This document shows, piece by piece, positions 17,100-26,745 of a stretch of DNA of 64,000 nucleotides (position 1 is the stretch's first letter; every line of letters starts with the position of its first letter). The notes beneath the pieces are model-generated. The model was not told the origin of the DNA. It saw nothing but the letters and a program-made list of their open reading frames with translations, and did not search any database. The translations under genes and the position numbers were made by a program. Source of the stretch: Lachnospiraceae bacterium (GTDB lineage Bacteria > Bacillota > Clostridia > Lachnospirales > Lachnospiraceae). The stretch is taken from NCBI GenBank assembly GCA_902363135.1, contig CABIZF010000006.1, positions 124,001 to 188,000 on the forward strand, in the 5' to 3' direction.

Positions 17100-17969
17100 T
17101 TATATAATATATTTCCCTCTCAGCCGTGCGATCTCCTCACGGTACGGAGCGTAAGATTTCTTTGAATCATCCGGATCTCTGATCCACGGCGTCTCCAGTA
17201 TCTTCGGCACGTCGGTAAAGTCCGGATGATGTACGATCCGATACAGAGTCTCAAAGCCGATTGTACCTTTGCCGAGATTCTCATGCCGGTCCTTTGACGC
17301 ATTGCATGGATTCTTGCTGTCATTGATATGAAAAACGGCGATCTGATCTTTTCCGATCACCCGGTCAAACTGCTCCAGCACACCGTCAAGATCCTGCACA
17401 AGATCATACCCGGCATCGTTTGTATGGCAGGTATCAAAACAGACGCGCAGCTTCTCGCTGTGTACCACTCCGTCATAAATCGCCGCGAGCTCCTCAAAGC
17501 TCCGTCCGATCTCCGAGCCCTTACCGGCCATCGTCTCCAGGGCAACATAGCATGGCGTATCACTGCTTAATACTTCATTCAGTCCACGGATTGCCTGCCG
17601 GATCCCGGCCTCCGTCCCGGCTCCGACATGTGCGCCCGGGTGCAGCACAAGCACCCGGCTGTGGCATGCCGCCGTGCGCTCAATCTCCTTTGCCAGAAAT
17701 TCCACCGCCAGCTCATAGGTCTTCTTTTTCACCGTGTTCGCCAGATTGATGATGTAAGGTGCATGAACAATGATATCCCCGATCCCGTTTTCATCCATAT
17801 AGTCCCACGCTACATCAATGTTCAGCTCTGAAATCTCCTTTCGCCTGGTATTCTGCGGCGCTCCGGTATAGAACATAAACGTATTTGCACCATATGAGGC
17901 CGCCTCCTTTGCTGAGCCGAGCAGCATTTCCTTCCCGCTCATGCTCACATGTGATCCGATTTTCAACAT
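17100..17969 (-). CDS. nfo: Deoxyribonuclease IV (AP endonuclease)
   Basis: 289 aa, close to the usual 280-300 aa. It cuts DNA 5' to abasic sites in base excision repair, using three Zn ions. Visible motifs are GSHVSMSG at the N terminus, [29 protein letters not shown] and a late ILETPW. The His, Asp and Glu ligands expected for the Zn cluster are present. ATG follows AGGAGGAGAAGC. It is separated from the unrecognised gene upstream by a short region with a GCTCTGATC/GATCAGAGC hairpin. Confidence 0.95.
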   Translation of the reverse strand: MLKIGSHVSMSGKEMLLGSAKEAASYGANTFMFYTGAPQNTRRKEISELNIDVAWDYMDENGIGDIIVHAPYIINLANTVKKKTYELAVEFLAKEIERTAACHSRVLVLHPGAHVGAGTEAGIRQAIRGLNEVLSSDTPCYVALETMAGKGSEIGRSFEELAAIYDGVVHSEKLRVCFDTCHTNDAGYDLVQDLDGVLEQFDRVIGKDQIAVFHINDSKNPCNASKDRHENLGKGTIGFETLYRIVHHPDFTDVPKILETPWIRDPDDSKKSYAPYREEIARLRGKYII

Positions 17970-18023
17970 GCTTCTCCTCCTGTCATTTTCCTGCTGTCGG
18001 CTCTGATCCTCTTTGATCAGAGC

Positions 18024-18632
18024 TTATTGCTCCTGCGCAATGGGCGCAGGTGACTTGTCTGAGCCGTTCAACAGCTTCCCGGCTACCCTCTTCGGAACCC
18101 GGATCAGCCCAAACCGGAAAAACATGCTGTAGATATATGAAATTCCAAAAATCTGGCCGATCTCTTTCGGACCGCAGTAGGATGGGATATCCCCCCGGTC
18201 TTCTGCCGGGATGGCCTGCATATCCTGACACAGCATCCACATCGGCGCTTCCTTCGCATACCTGCTCCGTCGGCATCCTTTAGGCTCCGTACTGTTTTCA
18301 GAATGAATACTGCCTGTACGGAATACGCCGCTTTGCTCCTCCCATCCTGTATCCGCAGCAGCTTTGGCCGCCGGATGCGCTCCATGCCTCACAACGTGAA
18401 ATGCATACAGAATCGAGCTGCGTGTCAGCGTCTTGGATCCCTCCTTACGGGAAACAATCAGCTCTCCGCCACCGGATCTTTTTAACGTATACCAGAACGG
18501 AAGTCCGGACGCGGTATAAAACGGAAAACTCTGAAAAGCGATGACCGCCGTCCAGAGTGCCTGATCCGCCTGCCCGGGCTCTTCCAAAATGCGGTGTCTC
18601 AGGTTTTCTAATGCAAGTTCCTGTTCCTTCAT
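18024..18632 (-). CDS. Protein of unknown function
   Basis: 202 aa; I do not recognise a named domain. The N-terminal part (residues 1-75) looks well ordered, with ALWTAVIAFQSFPFYTASG followed by a polar strand pattern. The C-terminal part has GISYIYSMFFRFGLIRVP, possibly a buried helix or strand. The middle (about 80-145) is low in hydrophobics, with several Cys and Arg residues, and looks like a variable insertion. The start has AAAAGGA upstream. It lies between nfo and a terminator and could be co-transcribed with nfo. Confidence 0.6.
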   Translation of the reverse strand: MKEQELALENLRHRILEEPGQADQALWTAVIAFQSFPFYTASGLPFWYTLKRSGGGELIVSRKEGSKTLTRSSILYAFHVVRHGAHPAAKAAADTGWEEQSGVFRTGSIHSENSTEPKGCRRSRYAKEAPMWMLCQDMQAIPAEDRGDIPSYCGPKEIGQIFGISYIYSMFFRFGLIRVPKRVAGKLLNGSDKSPAPIAQEQ

Positions 18633-18672
18633 ATTATTTTATTCCTTTTTTCGACTTGCGCAACAGATAGAG

Positions 18673-18712
18673 GAAAAACGGCCAGCGCAAGAAACGCTGG
18701 CCTTATTTTTTT
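18673..18712. terminator. Bidirectional Rho-independent terminator
   Basis: GGCCAGCG/CGCTGGCC stem with a 7-nt loop. T tracts follow on both strands (TTATTTTTTT on plus, GTTTTT on minus). On the minus strand it ends the unit of the BtuF-like gene at 18768. Confidence 0.8.
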
Positions 18713-18728
18713 ATCCATTCTCTTTTTA

Positions 18729-18770
18729 TGATGTTGGGGTCAAAAGGTATTTGATCCTGGTATCATTTTA
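18729..18770 (-). repeat. Fragment of the dispersed structured repeat (hairpin III edge)
   Basis: GATGTTGGGGTCAAAAGG followed by TTTGATCCTGG and TATCATT resembles the outer stem of hairpin III and the CATCAT end of the long repeat copies, without the inner stem. Confidence 0.5.
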
Positions 18771-19697
18771 TTCTGCGATTTCCGGATAGATCAGCTCTGC
18801 AAGCAGCTTCAGTCCCTCTACATAACGCGGACCGGATCTCTGAATCATATCTCCGGCTTCCCCGGAACCGTCGATGCAGATAAAACCATCCTCGTTCTGC
18901 AGGCAGGCCAGATCAGAAAGCCCGGCAGTCTCCTTTACCTCATCCAGGTCAGCAAACAGTGAGATGTACACATCCGGATTTGCCTCTACGACCTTCTTAG
19001 CGGAAAACTGCGGCCAGGTCGTATCTGCATCCGCCGCAACATTCTTCACATGGATGCTACTTAAGGAACCATCCAGAAGAGAACCCGGTCCTGCACTGTA
19101 CAGACTGCCAATATCTACAAATGCAATCTTCTCGTTTGTCACCTTCTTAAGTCTTGCGCTCAGGTCATTCCACTCGCTCTCCATATCTGCCACAACTGCC
19201 TCTGCGCCGTCTGTATAACCCGTCAGCGTACCAAGGCCTGTGATATCCGCCTCAATAGACTCGCGGTCACTGCCGCCGGTCAGATAAACTGCGGTACCGT
19301 TCTCCTCAAGCTGCTCACGAATATTATCATCGATAAAACCGGATGCCACAACCAGATCCGGGGACTTGGATAAAATCAGCTCCATATTTGGCTCCTTATA
19401 AGTACCGATGGAATCGAGACTGGTCGCCTCCTCCGGATAATTGCAGTAGTCCGTCCTTCCGGTCATGACCTCCCCTGCTCCGATCGCATACAGGATCTCC
19501 GTATCCGTCGGTGCCAGTGAAACAATGCTGGTCGGAGCTGCATCTAATGTCACTTCGTTGTCATAGGCGTCCACAACCGTCACCGGAAAAGCAGTGGATG
19601 CTTCTGTCTCAGTCTCTGCCGCCAATACCGGCATTGCACACAGCCATGCCGTACTGAGCATCGCAAGAGAGGCGACATAAAATACGTTCGCTTTCAT
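18768..19697 (-). CDS. Helical-backbone metal/cobamide-type ABC binding protein (BtuF/FepB-like), orphan
   Basis: 309 aa. The ATG at 19697 is followed by a signal peptide (MKANVFYVASLAMLS) and an AAETETEAS linker with no lipobox. The mature protein has the class III (BtuF/FepB) pattern: IVSLAPTDTEILYAIGAG and an Asn-Pro-Asp-Val-Tyr segment before the C-terminal lobe. These proteins bind vitamin B12, siderophores or haem. No permease or ATPase is adjacent. The gene follows a homocysteine S-methyltransferase by about 100 bp, so a cobamide ligand is plausible but only inferred. Confidence 0.85.
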   Translation of the reverse strand: MKANVFYVASLAMLSTAWLCAMPVLAAETETEASTAFPVTVVDAYDNEVTLDAAPTSIVSLAPTDTEILYAIGAGEVMTGRTDYCNYPEEATSLDSIGTYKEPNMELILSKSPDLVVASGFIDDNIREQLEENGTAVYLTGGSDRESIEADITGLGTLTGYTDGAEAVVADMESEWNDLSARLKKVTNEKIAFVDIGSLYSAGPGSLLDGSLSSIHVKNVAADADTTWPQFSAKKVVEANPDVYISLFADLDEVKETAGLSDLACLQNEDGFICIDGSGEAGDMIQRSGPRYVEGLKLLAELIYPEIAE

Positions 19698-19794
19698 AAT
19701 GGTGTTATCCTTTCTGATTTTTCTTCTTCTAGCAAATAGCTGTACCACATAGCTTGCCTGAACTTTCATTCTGCGTTATTAGTCCAGTTATTTT

Positions 19795-20670
19795 CTAGTC
19801 TCTGCACATCGCATTCAGCAGCCGGATATATGACGGATCTGTCCCGCAGCACCCTCCGATGATGCCCGCACCTGCTGTGATCAGCTTCTTCATCGATGCT
19901 GCAAACTGCTCCGGTGCCATATTGTAGTGTGCCATGCCAAATTCATCCATGACCGGCATACCTGCATTCGGCTTTGCGATCACCGGCACCTGCGCGACCT
20001 TCTTCATAGAAGCCACAACCGATTCCAGCTGATCCGGTCCCAGAGAGCAGTTCAGCCCGACTGCGACCGCACCCATCTCCTGCAGCGTCTCTACCGCCTC
20101 AACGGCATTTCCGCCAAAGAGCGCCGTGCCATCCGCTTCCACAGTCAGCGTACACATCACCGGAAGATCGCAGACACTCTGCACTGCATCCAGCAATACG
20201 ACCGTCTCATCCACACTCAGCATCGTTTCCGCTATAATCAGATCCACACCGGCATTATACAGGGCCTTCGCCTGTTCCTGATAGACCTGCATCAGCTCCT
20301 GATAGGACATATCTCCGGCCGGCTCAAGCATTTTTCCCGTCGTCGTCATGTCGCCCGCCACATAGGCCCGTTCTCCGACTGCCTCTTTTGTAATGCTCAC
20401 CAGATCTGCATTCAGCTTCCGGATATCGCCCTGAAAGTCATGCATTGCAAGACTCATCCGGTTCGCGGAAAAGGTCGGCGCATAAATGATCTGGCTGCCC
20501 GCTTCTGCGTATTCCATCTGCAGCTTTTGAATCGCCTGCGGATGCTCCAGCACCCACAGCTCAGTACTCACGCCGACCGGCATCCCTGCCTTACGGAGAT
20601 TGGAGCCGGTCGCTCCATCCAGTAAAATCACTCCGGATTCTGCTAATTTCTGAAATTCTTCTCTTGTCAT
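19795..20670 (-). CDS. Homocysteine S-methyltransferase family protein
   Basis: 291 aa, equivalent to the N-terminal homocysteine-binding module of MetH. Visible are LLDGATGSNL at the start, GLNCSLGP in the middle (first Zn cysteine), and IIGGCCGTDPSYI near the end (the Cys-Cys Zn pair). It methylates homocysteine to methionine. A stand-alone unit like this works either with S-methylmethionine or with a separate corrinoid partner. The gene precedes the orphan BtuF-like gene and follows rsmE by about 90 bp. Confidence 0.9.
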   Translation of the reverse strand: MTREEFQKLAESGVILLDGATGSNLRKAGMPVGVSTELWVLEHPQAIQKLQMEYAEAGSQIIYAPTFSANRMSLAMHDFQGDIRKLNADLVSITKEAVGERAYVAGDMTTTGKMLEPAGDMSYQELMQVYQEQAKALYNAGVDLIIAETMLSVDETVVLLDAVQSVCDLPVMCTLTVEADGTALFGGNAVEAVETLQEMGAVAVGLNCSLGPDQLESVVASMKKVAQVPVIAKPNAGMPVMDEFGMAHYNMAPEQFAASMKKLITAGAGIIGGCCGTDPSYIRLLNAMCRD

Positions 20671-20760
20671 TACCGTTATCCTTCCTGATATTCTCTATTC
20701 CTGTCGGCCTTCCGGATACCTTCTCAATCCTGCCAGGGCCTGTCGTCTTCCCTTATGGCT

Positions 20761-21513
20761 TTATACCCGGCGCCCCTCCAGCTGCATCATCAAAACCGCC
20801 AGCACCGTCATGCCCGCTGTCTCTGTCCGTAAAATCCGTCTGCCAAGCGTGATCGGAAGCACGCCTTTTTCTTTTGCGTACTGAATCTCATTCTCCTCGA
20901 AGCCACCCTCCGGTCCGATCAGGATCGCCACCGACTGTCCAGGCTGCACGCCATTTAAAATCCTGCGTGTCTGCTCCATACCATCTGCCAGCTCATACGG
21001 AATCAGACAGATGTCATACCGGGACGCCGCATAATCCACCGCCTCCCGAAACGCCATGACACTGTGTACCTGCGGAATAATCCGGCGCTTTGACTGCTTC
21101 GCCGCGCTCTCGGAAATTGCACTCCATCGCTTGAGCTTTGCCGCCTCTTTTTTCGCGTCCAGCTTCACGACGGCCCGACGAGTTGCCATCGGGACGAGCT
21201 CATAAGCGCCAAGCTCGACTGCCTTCTGAATCACAAGCTCCATCTTATCTGCCTTTGGAAGCCCCTGAAACAGACTGATGCGGGACGGAAGCTCCGCACC
21301 GGTCTCCTCCACCCACATAATATGCGCTGTGACTTCCTCTTCTGAGAGTGCCCGGATCTCACAGCGGTACTCCTTCTCATCCTCTCCGCTGCTCACTGTG
21401 ATCTGTTCCCCCGGCTGCATGCGCAATACGTTCCGGATATGATTTACATCCGATCCGGTGATCGCAATGTCGGTCGGCCCGATCTGTCCCGGATCCACAA
21501 AGAAATGATACAT
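20761..21513 (-). CDS. rsmE: 16S rRNA (uracil1498-N3)-methyltransferase
   Basis: 250 aa SPOUT methyltransferase that modifies U1498 of 16S rRNA. Motifs: LFQGLPKADKMELVIQKAVE in the middle, then the knot region LIGPEGGFEENEI and LGRRILRTETA. I prefer the ATG at 21513 (MYHFFVDPGQ); a GTG two codons upstream is the alternative. It directly follows prmA (22 bp), the usual Firmicutes order at the end of the dnaK block. Confidence 0.94.
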   Translation of the reverse strand: MYHFFVDPGQIGPTDIAITGSDVNHIRNVLRMQPGEQITVSSGEDEKEYRCEIRALSEEEVTAHIMWVEETGAELPSRISLFQGLPKADKMELVIQKAVELGAYELVPMATRRAVVKLDAKKEAAKLKRWSAISESAAKQSKRRIIPQVHSVMAFREAVDYAASRYDICLIPYELADGMEQTRRILNGVQPGQSVAILIGPEGGFEENEIQYAKEKGVLPITLGRRILRTETAGMTVLAVLMMQLEGRRV

Positions 21514-21535
21514 CTCCACTCAATCCTTTCTGTGC

Positions 21536-22489
21536 TCAGCGCTTCCGTGCGGTCACGGATACCCAGTCGTTCTGATGGGTGACCTCTACGACCTCCAGTC
21601 CTGCTGCCTTCACAGCTTCCACGACTGTCTCTTCCTTCTCATCAATGATACCGGATGTAATGTAAATGCCGCCGGATTTCAGCTGATGAAGGATCACCGG
21701 CGTCAGCGGTACGAGCACATCCGCAAGGATATTTGCCACTACAATGTCATATTTCTCATAGCCAACTGCATCCTGTACCGCTTTATCTGTAATGATATTT
21801 CCGATCATGACATCCATGGAAGTCTCCGGAACCCCATTTACCTCGAGGTTCTCCTTTGTCGCCGTGATCGCACACGGATCAAGATCCGTTCCGACAGCAT
21901 GCTTTGCTCCGAGCTTCAGCGCTACGATCGAGAGGATACCGCTTCCGGTCCCGACATCGAGCAGCTCTGTATCGCTGTTCACATACTTTTTCAGCTGACG
22001 CATACACAGCTGTGTCGTCTCATGCATACCGGTGCCAAAGGCCGTACCCGGATCAATATGAATAATCATCTTGTCCTGATCCTCAGTCTTTACTTCCTCC
22101 CAGGACGGAATGATCAGAATATCATCCACATAAAACTGATGGAAATACTGTTTCCAGTTGTTGATCCAGTCCTTATCCTCGGTCTGTCCGCGCTCAATCG
22201 TGCATTCACCCAGATCCATAAAGCTGCGGTATATCTCCAGCTCCTCATCCACGCGGGCCAGGATTGCCTCCGTGTCCGCATCCTCCTCCAGATAAAAGCT
22301 AAGGTAGGCGATCCCGTCATCTGCCGGACCGTCCGGCAGAATGTCTACAAACATCTGCTGCTTGTCCGACTCAGAAAGCGGCACCTTGTCCTCGATCTCC
22401 ACACCCTCGACTCCGGCGTCTGCCAGTGCGGAGATGACGATATCCTCCGCATCGGTCTTTGTCTTTAATGTAAATTTATTCCAACGCAT
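21536..22489 (-). CDS. prmA: Ribosomal protein L11 methyltransferase
   Basis: 317 aa, the normal length. The start ATG at 22489 (MRWNKFTLKTK) is preceded by GAGGA. A longer open frame reaching 22732 runs through a repeat and is not coding. The S-adenosylmethionine motifs are LLDVGTGSGILSI, GTDLDPCAI and VANILADVLVPL, with the substrate domain at residues 1-110. It trimethylates L11 in well-studied homologues. It lies between dnaJ and rsmE as in other Firmicutes. Confidence 0.95.
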   Translation of the reverse strand: MRWNKFTLKTKTDAEDIVISALADAGVEGVEIEDKVPLSESDKQQMFVDILPDGPADDGIAYLSFYLEEDADTEAILARVDEELEIYRSFMDLGECTIERGQTEDKDWINNWKQYFHQFYVDDILIIPSWEEVKTEDQDKMIIHIDPGTAFGTGMHETTQLCMRQLKKYVNSDTELLDVGTGSGILSIVALKLGAKHAVGTDLDPCAITATKENLEVNGVPETSMDVMIGNIITDKAVQDAVGYEKYDIVVANILADVLVPLTPVILHQLKSGGIYITSGIIDEKEETVVEAVKAAGLEVVEVTHQNDWVSVTARKR

Positions 22490-22500
22490 GTCCTCATACC

Positions 22501-22540
22501 TTTCTGTTTCTATTTTCTTTCTGTTTCTATTTTCTTTCTG
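22501..22540. repeat. 17-bp tandem repeat upstream of prmA
   Basis: TTTCTGTTTCTATTTTC occurs twice, plus a 6-nt partial third unit. On the coding strand it is a purine-rich leader just before the prmA ribosome site. Confidence 0.85.
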
Positions 22541-22554
22541 ACCTTCCGCGTAAA

Positions 22555-22644
22555 GCGGACATTCGCAATCCATCCCTGCAGCTCTGCTGACAGGGCCTGG
22601 CTTCGCTACTTGCCCATAAACGCAGTCGCTTCGCGATCTGTCAG
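22555..22644 (+). repeat. Dispersed structured repeat, short form
   Basis: GCGGACATTCGCAATCC, inner stem CCCTG/CAGGG, then GCTACTTGC, followed by a weaker version of hairpin I (ACGCA-gtc-GC-ttc-GC-gatc-TGT). It lies in the 307-bp dnaJ-prmA gap. Confidence 0.8.
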
Positions 22645-22738
22645 TGAGAGCTTTCAGGCCTGCTACAAATCCGGCCATATAGCTTTGCAAACATCCGGGT
22701 TTTAGTTTAACATAGCCCCCCGCAGAAGTCAATTACAG

Positions 22739-22770
22739 CAAAAAAGCCCCCGCAGAATCCTGCAGGAGCC
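22739..22770 (-). terminator. Terminator of the hrcA-dnaJ operon
   Basis: On the minus strand GCTCCTGCAG pairs with CTGCGGGGGC (two G-U pairs), followed by TTTTTT, 27 nt after the dnaJ stop. prmA must therefore have its own promoter. Confidence 0.8.
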
Positions 22771-22796
22771 CAATGCCATTTTTCCGGCTCAGCTAT

Positions 22797-24005
22797 CTAT
22801 TTCTCATTCTGACCATCCAGATCCTCAAAGGTCTCTTTGAGCTTATCCATAAAGCCCTTCTTCTTTCCTTTTTCCGACTTTTCTGACTTCTTATCCTCAG
22901 TGCGTCCAAGGCTGTTGCCGGTCTCCATATCGAAGTCCCGGATCGCCTGCTTTGCTGCCTCGTTCAGCTTCGTCGGCACCTGTACAACCAATGTCACATA
23001 GTGGTCACCGCGCACATTTTTATTTCTCCAGGACGGAACACCCTTGCCCTTGAAGCGCACCTTTGTATCAGTCTGCGTCCCCGGCTTTACGGTATAGATG
23101 ATATCGCCGTCCACTGTACTGATCTTGATATCACCGCCCAAAGCCGCCTGTGCATAAGACATCGGCACAGTCGAATAAATATCCATATCCTGTCTCTGGA
23201 AAATCGGATGCCGTCCGACATTTACCGCCACGAGCAGATCCCCTCTCGGACCACCGTTGACGCCCGGCTCACCCTTTTCACGGATGCGTACACTCTGACC
23301 ATCATCAATACCTGCCGGAATAACGACCTTGATCTTCTTTTTATTCGAAATGTATCCGGTACCACGGCAATCCGGACATTTATCCCGGATAATCTTACCG
23401 GTACCGCGACAATCCGGACAGGTCTGCACGTTCTGAACCGTACCGAACAGAGACTGCTGCGTGAATACTACCTGCCCCTTACCGCCACATTTCGGACAAG
23501 TCTCCGGAGAAGTACCGGGCTTTGCACCGGTACCATGGCAGGTCGTACACTCATCCTTCATATTCAGCTCGATTTCCTTCTCACAGCCAAAAATGGCCTC
23601 CTCAAAGGTGATGCGGACGCTGGTACGCAGATTGGCTCCCTGCATCGGACCTCTCGCCCCGCCGCTGCGCCGTCTGCCACCGCCAAACAGATCGCCGAAA
23701 ATATCGCCGAAAATATCGCCCATATCTCCACTGAAATTGAAGCCGTCAAAGCCGCCTGCTCCGCCGCCACCCTGCTCAAACGCCGCATGGCCAAACTGGT
23801 CATACTGTCTACGCTTATCCGGATCACTCAGAACGGCATACGCCTCGGATGCCTCCTTAAACTTCTGCTCTGCTTCTTTGTCGCCCGGATTCATATCCGG
23901 ATGATATTTCTTTGCCAGGGCACGGTACGCCTTTTTCAGTGTTGCGTCATCTGCATTCTTATCCACACCCAGGACTTCGTAGTAATCCCGCTTATTCTCT
24001 GCCAT
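22797..24005 (-). CDS. dnaJ: Chaperone DnaJ
   Basis: 402 aa Hsp40 co-chaperone that stimulates DnaK. The J domain is at residues 5-70 with the HPD motif in [11 protein letters not shown] Gly/Phe-rich linker follows (about 75-125). The zinc domain at about 145-215 has four repeats: [24 protein letters not shown] and CPDCRGTG. The C-terminal substrate domains run to about 355, and a Lys-rich tail ends the protein. Last gene of the hrcA-grpE-dnaK-dnaJ operon. Confidence 0.98.
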   Translation of the reverse strand: MAENKRDYYEVLGVDKNADDATLKKAYRALAKKYHPDMNPGDKEAEQKFKEASEAYAVLSDPDKRRQYDQFGHAAFEQGGGGAGGFDGFNFSGDMGDIFGDIFGDLFGGGRRRSGGARGPMQGANLRTSVRITFEEAIFGCEKEIELNMKDECTTCHGTGAKPGTSPETCPKCGGKGQVVFTQQSLFGTVQNVQTCPDCRGTGKIIRDKCPDCRGTGYISNKKKIKVVIPAGIDDGQSVRIREKGEPGVNGGPRGDLLVAVNVGRHPIFQRQDMDIYSTVPMSYAQAALGGDIKISTVDGDIIYTVKPGTQTDTKVRFKGKGVPSWRNKNVRGDHYVTLVVQVPTKLNEAAKQAIRDFDMETGNSLGRTEDKKSEKSEKGKKKGFMDKLKETFEDLDGQNEK

Positions 24006-24032
24006 AATCCATCCACCTTATACGGGACAATG

Positions 24033-24058
24033 CCCCTGCAGAATCACTCCTGCAGGGG
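24033..24058 (-). promoter_or_regulatory. Intercistronic dnaK-dnaJ hairpin
   Basis: CCCCTGCAG/CTGCAGGGG, a perfect 9-bp stem with an 8-nt loop in the 95-bp gap and no U run. It is likely an mRNA processing or 3'-end stability element that sets dnaK above dnaJ expression (inference). Confidence 0.7.
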
Positions 24059-24100
24059 TATCGTCTATTTGTATTTTCTTTATCTTATATATCTGATATA

Positions 24101-25987
24101 TTAGACCTCTCTGTAGTCTCCGTCAACCACATCATCATCCGGCTGAGAGCCTGCTGTGCTGCCGCCTGCCGCCTGACCCATATCCGGACCTGCACCTGCT
24201 GCACCTGCTGCGCCTGCTGCACTCTGTGCCTGCTCATATACCTTTGCGAAGAGCTTCTGAGCACTGCTCATCAGTTTCTCCTTGCCAGCCTTCAGGTCGT
24301 CAATCTGAGCATCGGTCATATCCTCCGGATTGGTCTTCTCTACCAGCTCCTTGAGTGCCTTCAGATCCTCTTCTACTGCAGTCTTATCCGCCGCATCGAT
24401 CTTGTCGCCAACCTCTTCCATTGCCTTCTCAGTCTGGAATACCATTGCATCCGCATCATTTCTTACATCAATTGCTTCCTTCTTCTTCTTATCCTGAGCC
24501 TCGTACTCTGCTGCCTCCTTGACTGCCTTGTCGATCTCAGAATCAGACATGTTGGATCCGGAAGTGATCGTGATGTGCTGCTCCTTGCCGGTACCAAGAT
24601 CCTTTGCGGATACATTTACAATACCGTTTGCATCGATATCGAACGTAACCTCGATCTGCGGAACACCTCTTCTTGCTGGCGGAATACCATCCAGACGGAA
24701 CTGGCCAAGGGACTTGTTATCCTTTGCGAACTGTCTCTCACCCTGTACGACGTGGATATCTACCGCTGTCTGGTTATCTGCTGCGGTGGAGAATACCTGG
24801 CTCTTCTTGGTCGGGATCGTGGTATTACGCTCGATCAGCTTTGTTGCTACGCCGCCGAGAGTCTCAATTGAAAGAGACAGCGGAGTAACATCCAGCAGAA
24901 GGATATCGCCTGCGCCTGCATCTCCTGCAAGCTTACCACCCTGGATAGAAGCACCAAGTGCCACGCACTCATCCGGGTTCAGTGTCTTGCTCGGCTCATG
25001 GCCGGTCAGCTGTTTTACCTTCTCCTGTACAGACAGCATACGTGTGGAACCGCCGACAAGCAGTACCTTGGACAGGTCTGATGCATTCAGTCCCGCATCT
25101 CTCAATGCGTTCTGTACCGGAGCAGCCGTTCTCTCTACCAGATCATGAGTCAGCTCATCGAATTTCGCTCTGGTCAGATCCATCTCAAAGTGCTTCGGGC
25201 CAGTCTCGTTTGCTGTGATAAACGGAAGGTTGATATTCGTCGTAGTGGAGGAAGAAAGCTCCTTCTTTGCCTTCTCTGCCGCTTCTCTTAATCTCTGCAG
25301 TGCCATCTTATCGTTCGAAAGATCAATGCCTTCCTTGGACTTGAAGTCCTCGATCATGTAATCGGTAATCCGCTTATCGAAGTCATCGCCGCCCAGACGG
25401 TTGTCGCCGTTCGTAGCCAGTACCTCGATGACACCGTCACCAATCTCAATGATGGATACATCAAATGTACCACCGCCAAGGTCATATACCATGATCTTCT
25501 GCTCTTTATCGTTGTCAAGGCCGTATGCAAGTGCTGCTGCGGTCGGCTCGTTGATAATACGCTTTACATCAAGGCCTGCGATCTTACCTGCATCCTTGGT
25601 AGCCTGACGCTGTGCGTCATTGAAGTACGCCGGAACAGTGATAACTGCTTCTGTTACCTTTTCACCCAGGTAATTCTCTGCATCTGCTTTCAGCTTCTGC
25701 AGGATCATTGCGGAGATCTCCTGCGGAGAATATTTCTTTCCGTCGATCTCGACTCTGTAATCACTGCCCATATGTCTCTTGATAGAAGAGATCGTACGGT
25801 CTGCATTCGTAACTGCCTGACGCTTTGCCGGCTCGCCGACCAGACGCTCACCATTTTTAGTGAATGCAACGACAGACGGTGTCGTTCTGGAGCCTTCTGT
25901 GTTTGTAACAACGGTAGCTTTGCCACCTTCCATAACTGCTACGCAGCTGTTTGTTGTACCAAGGTCGATACCAATAATTTTACTCAT
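24101..25987 (-). CDS. dnaK: Chaperone DnaK (Hsp70)
   Basis: 628 aa. ATPase domain at residues 1-360 with [15 protein letters not shown] at the start, [13 protein letters not shown] and LVGGSTRM. The substrate-binding domain begins at about 370 ([14 protein letters not shown]). A helical lid and a Gly/Ala-rich tail ending in [12 protein letters not shown] follow. ATG is preceded by AGGAGGAAT. It works with DnaJ and GrpE encoded either side. Heat regulation comes from the CIRCE operator upstream of hrcA. Confidence 0.98.
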   Translation of the reverse strand: MSKIIGIDLGTTNSCVAVMEGGKATVVTNTEGSRTTPSVVAFTKNGERLVGEPAKRQAVTNADRTISSIKRHMGSDYRVEIDGKKYSPQEISAMILQKLKADAENYLGEKVTEAVITVPAYFNDAQRQATKDAGKIAGLDVKRIINEPTAAALAYGLDNDKEQKIMVYDLGGGTFDVSIIEIGDGVIEVLATNGDNRLGGDDFDKRITDYMIEDFKSKEGIDLSNDKMALQRLREAAEKAKKELSSSTTTNINLPFITANETGPKHFEMDLTRAKFDELTHDLVERTAAPVQNALRDAGLNASDLSKVLLVGGSTRMLSVQEKVKQLTGHEPSKTLNPDECVALGASIQGGKLAGDAGAGDILLLDVTPLSLSIETLGGVATKLIERNTTIPTKKSQVFSTAADNQTAVDIHVVQGERQFAKDNKSLGQFRLDGIPPARRGVPQIEVTFDIDANGIVNVSAKDLGTGKEQHITITSGSNMSDSEIDKAVKEAAEYEAQDKKKKEAIDVRNDADAMVFQTEKAMEEVGDKIDAADKTAVEEDLKALKELVEKTNPEDMTDAQIDDLKAGKEKLMSSAQKLFAKVYEQAQSAAGAAGAAGAGPDMGQAAGGSTAGSQPDDDVVDGDYREV

Positions 25988-26059
25988 AATTCATTCCTCC
26001 TGCTTATGCACCGGATCATCCGGCTCATCTGTAATCTATCTGAAAACGTTGTTGCCAGT

Positions 26060-26704
26060 TTAGTTTGCTACCTTTACCATGCTGTGTCTTACGACGGTGT
26101 CACGGTACATGTAGCCTTTCTGGAATTCCTCCACGATGATGTTGTCACCGGCTTCCTCATCATCCACATGCATCACTGCATTGTGAAAATTCGGATTGAA
26201 CTCCTGTCCTACCGCCTCAATCTGTTTTACCCCGATCGCCTCAAGACTCGCGATCAGCTGGCGGTACACCTTTTCCATTCCCTGTACGAACGGCTCTTCC
26301 TTCTGCTCTTCGGATACGCTTGCGAGTCCCCGCTCAAAATTGTCCACCGTCGGCAGAATCTTTTCTACCACGCTTTTGGCTCCCACCTCGAACATGGCTG
26401 CTTTTTCCTTCTCGGTGCGCTTGCGGAAGTTATCGAACTCCGCCATCTGGCGCTGTACCCGATCGGTAAGCTCCTCTATCTGTGTATCCTTCTTGTCTTT
26501 TTTCTTTTTGAAAAAGCCCTTTTTCGGAGCTTCGTCTGTCTCAGATGCGTCTGACGCATCCGCGGCTTCCTCTGCCGTATCGGCATCCGCAGCCTGTGCC
26601 GTCTCCTCCTTCACAGCTTCATCTGTGATCTCCGGCTCCTGCTCCTGCGCGGCCGTTGTCTCATCCGCGTCCTGCAGAACCTCTTCGTTTCTGTTTTCTT
26701 CCAC
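26060..26704 (-). CDS. grpE: Nucleotide exchange factor GrpE
   Basis: 214 aa from a GTG at 26704, which has AAAGGTGG at a 9-nt spacing; an ATG 10 codons upstream (26734) lacks a ribosome site. The N-terminal 75 residues are acidic, Ala/Glu-rich and probably disordered. A Lys-rich stretch (KKGFFKKKKDKKD) follows, then the conserved coiled coil and beta domain with FDNFRKRTEKEK and GMEKVYRQL. It releases ADP from DnaK. The stop is 72 bp before dnaK. Confidence 0.95.
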   Translation of the reverse strand: MEENRNEEVLQDADETTAAQEQEPEITDEAVKEETAQAADADTAEEAADASDASETDEAPKKGFFKKKKDKKDTQIEELTDRVQRQMAEFDNFRKRTEKEKAAMFEVGAKSVVEKILPTVDNFERGLASVSEEQKEEPFVQGMEKVYRQLIASLEAIGVKQIEAVGQEFNPNFHNAVMHVDDEEAGDNIIVEEFQKGYMYRDTVVRHSMVKVAN

Positions 26705-26745
26705 CGGATCGTTCCACCTTTCCCGGCAGTGCATGTCGCACCGCG

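Noticed and set aside
22490..22732. N-terminal extension of prmA
   Set aside because: It runs through a tandem repeat and a structured repeat copy. The normal-length start at 22489 has a ribosome site and matches the family N terminus.
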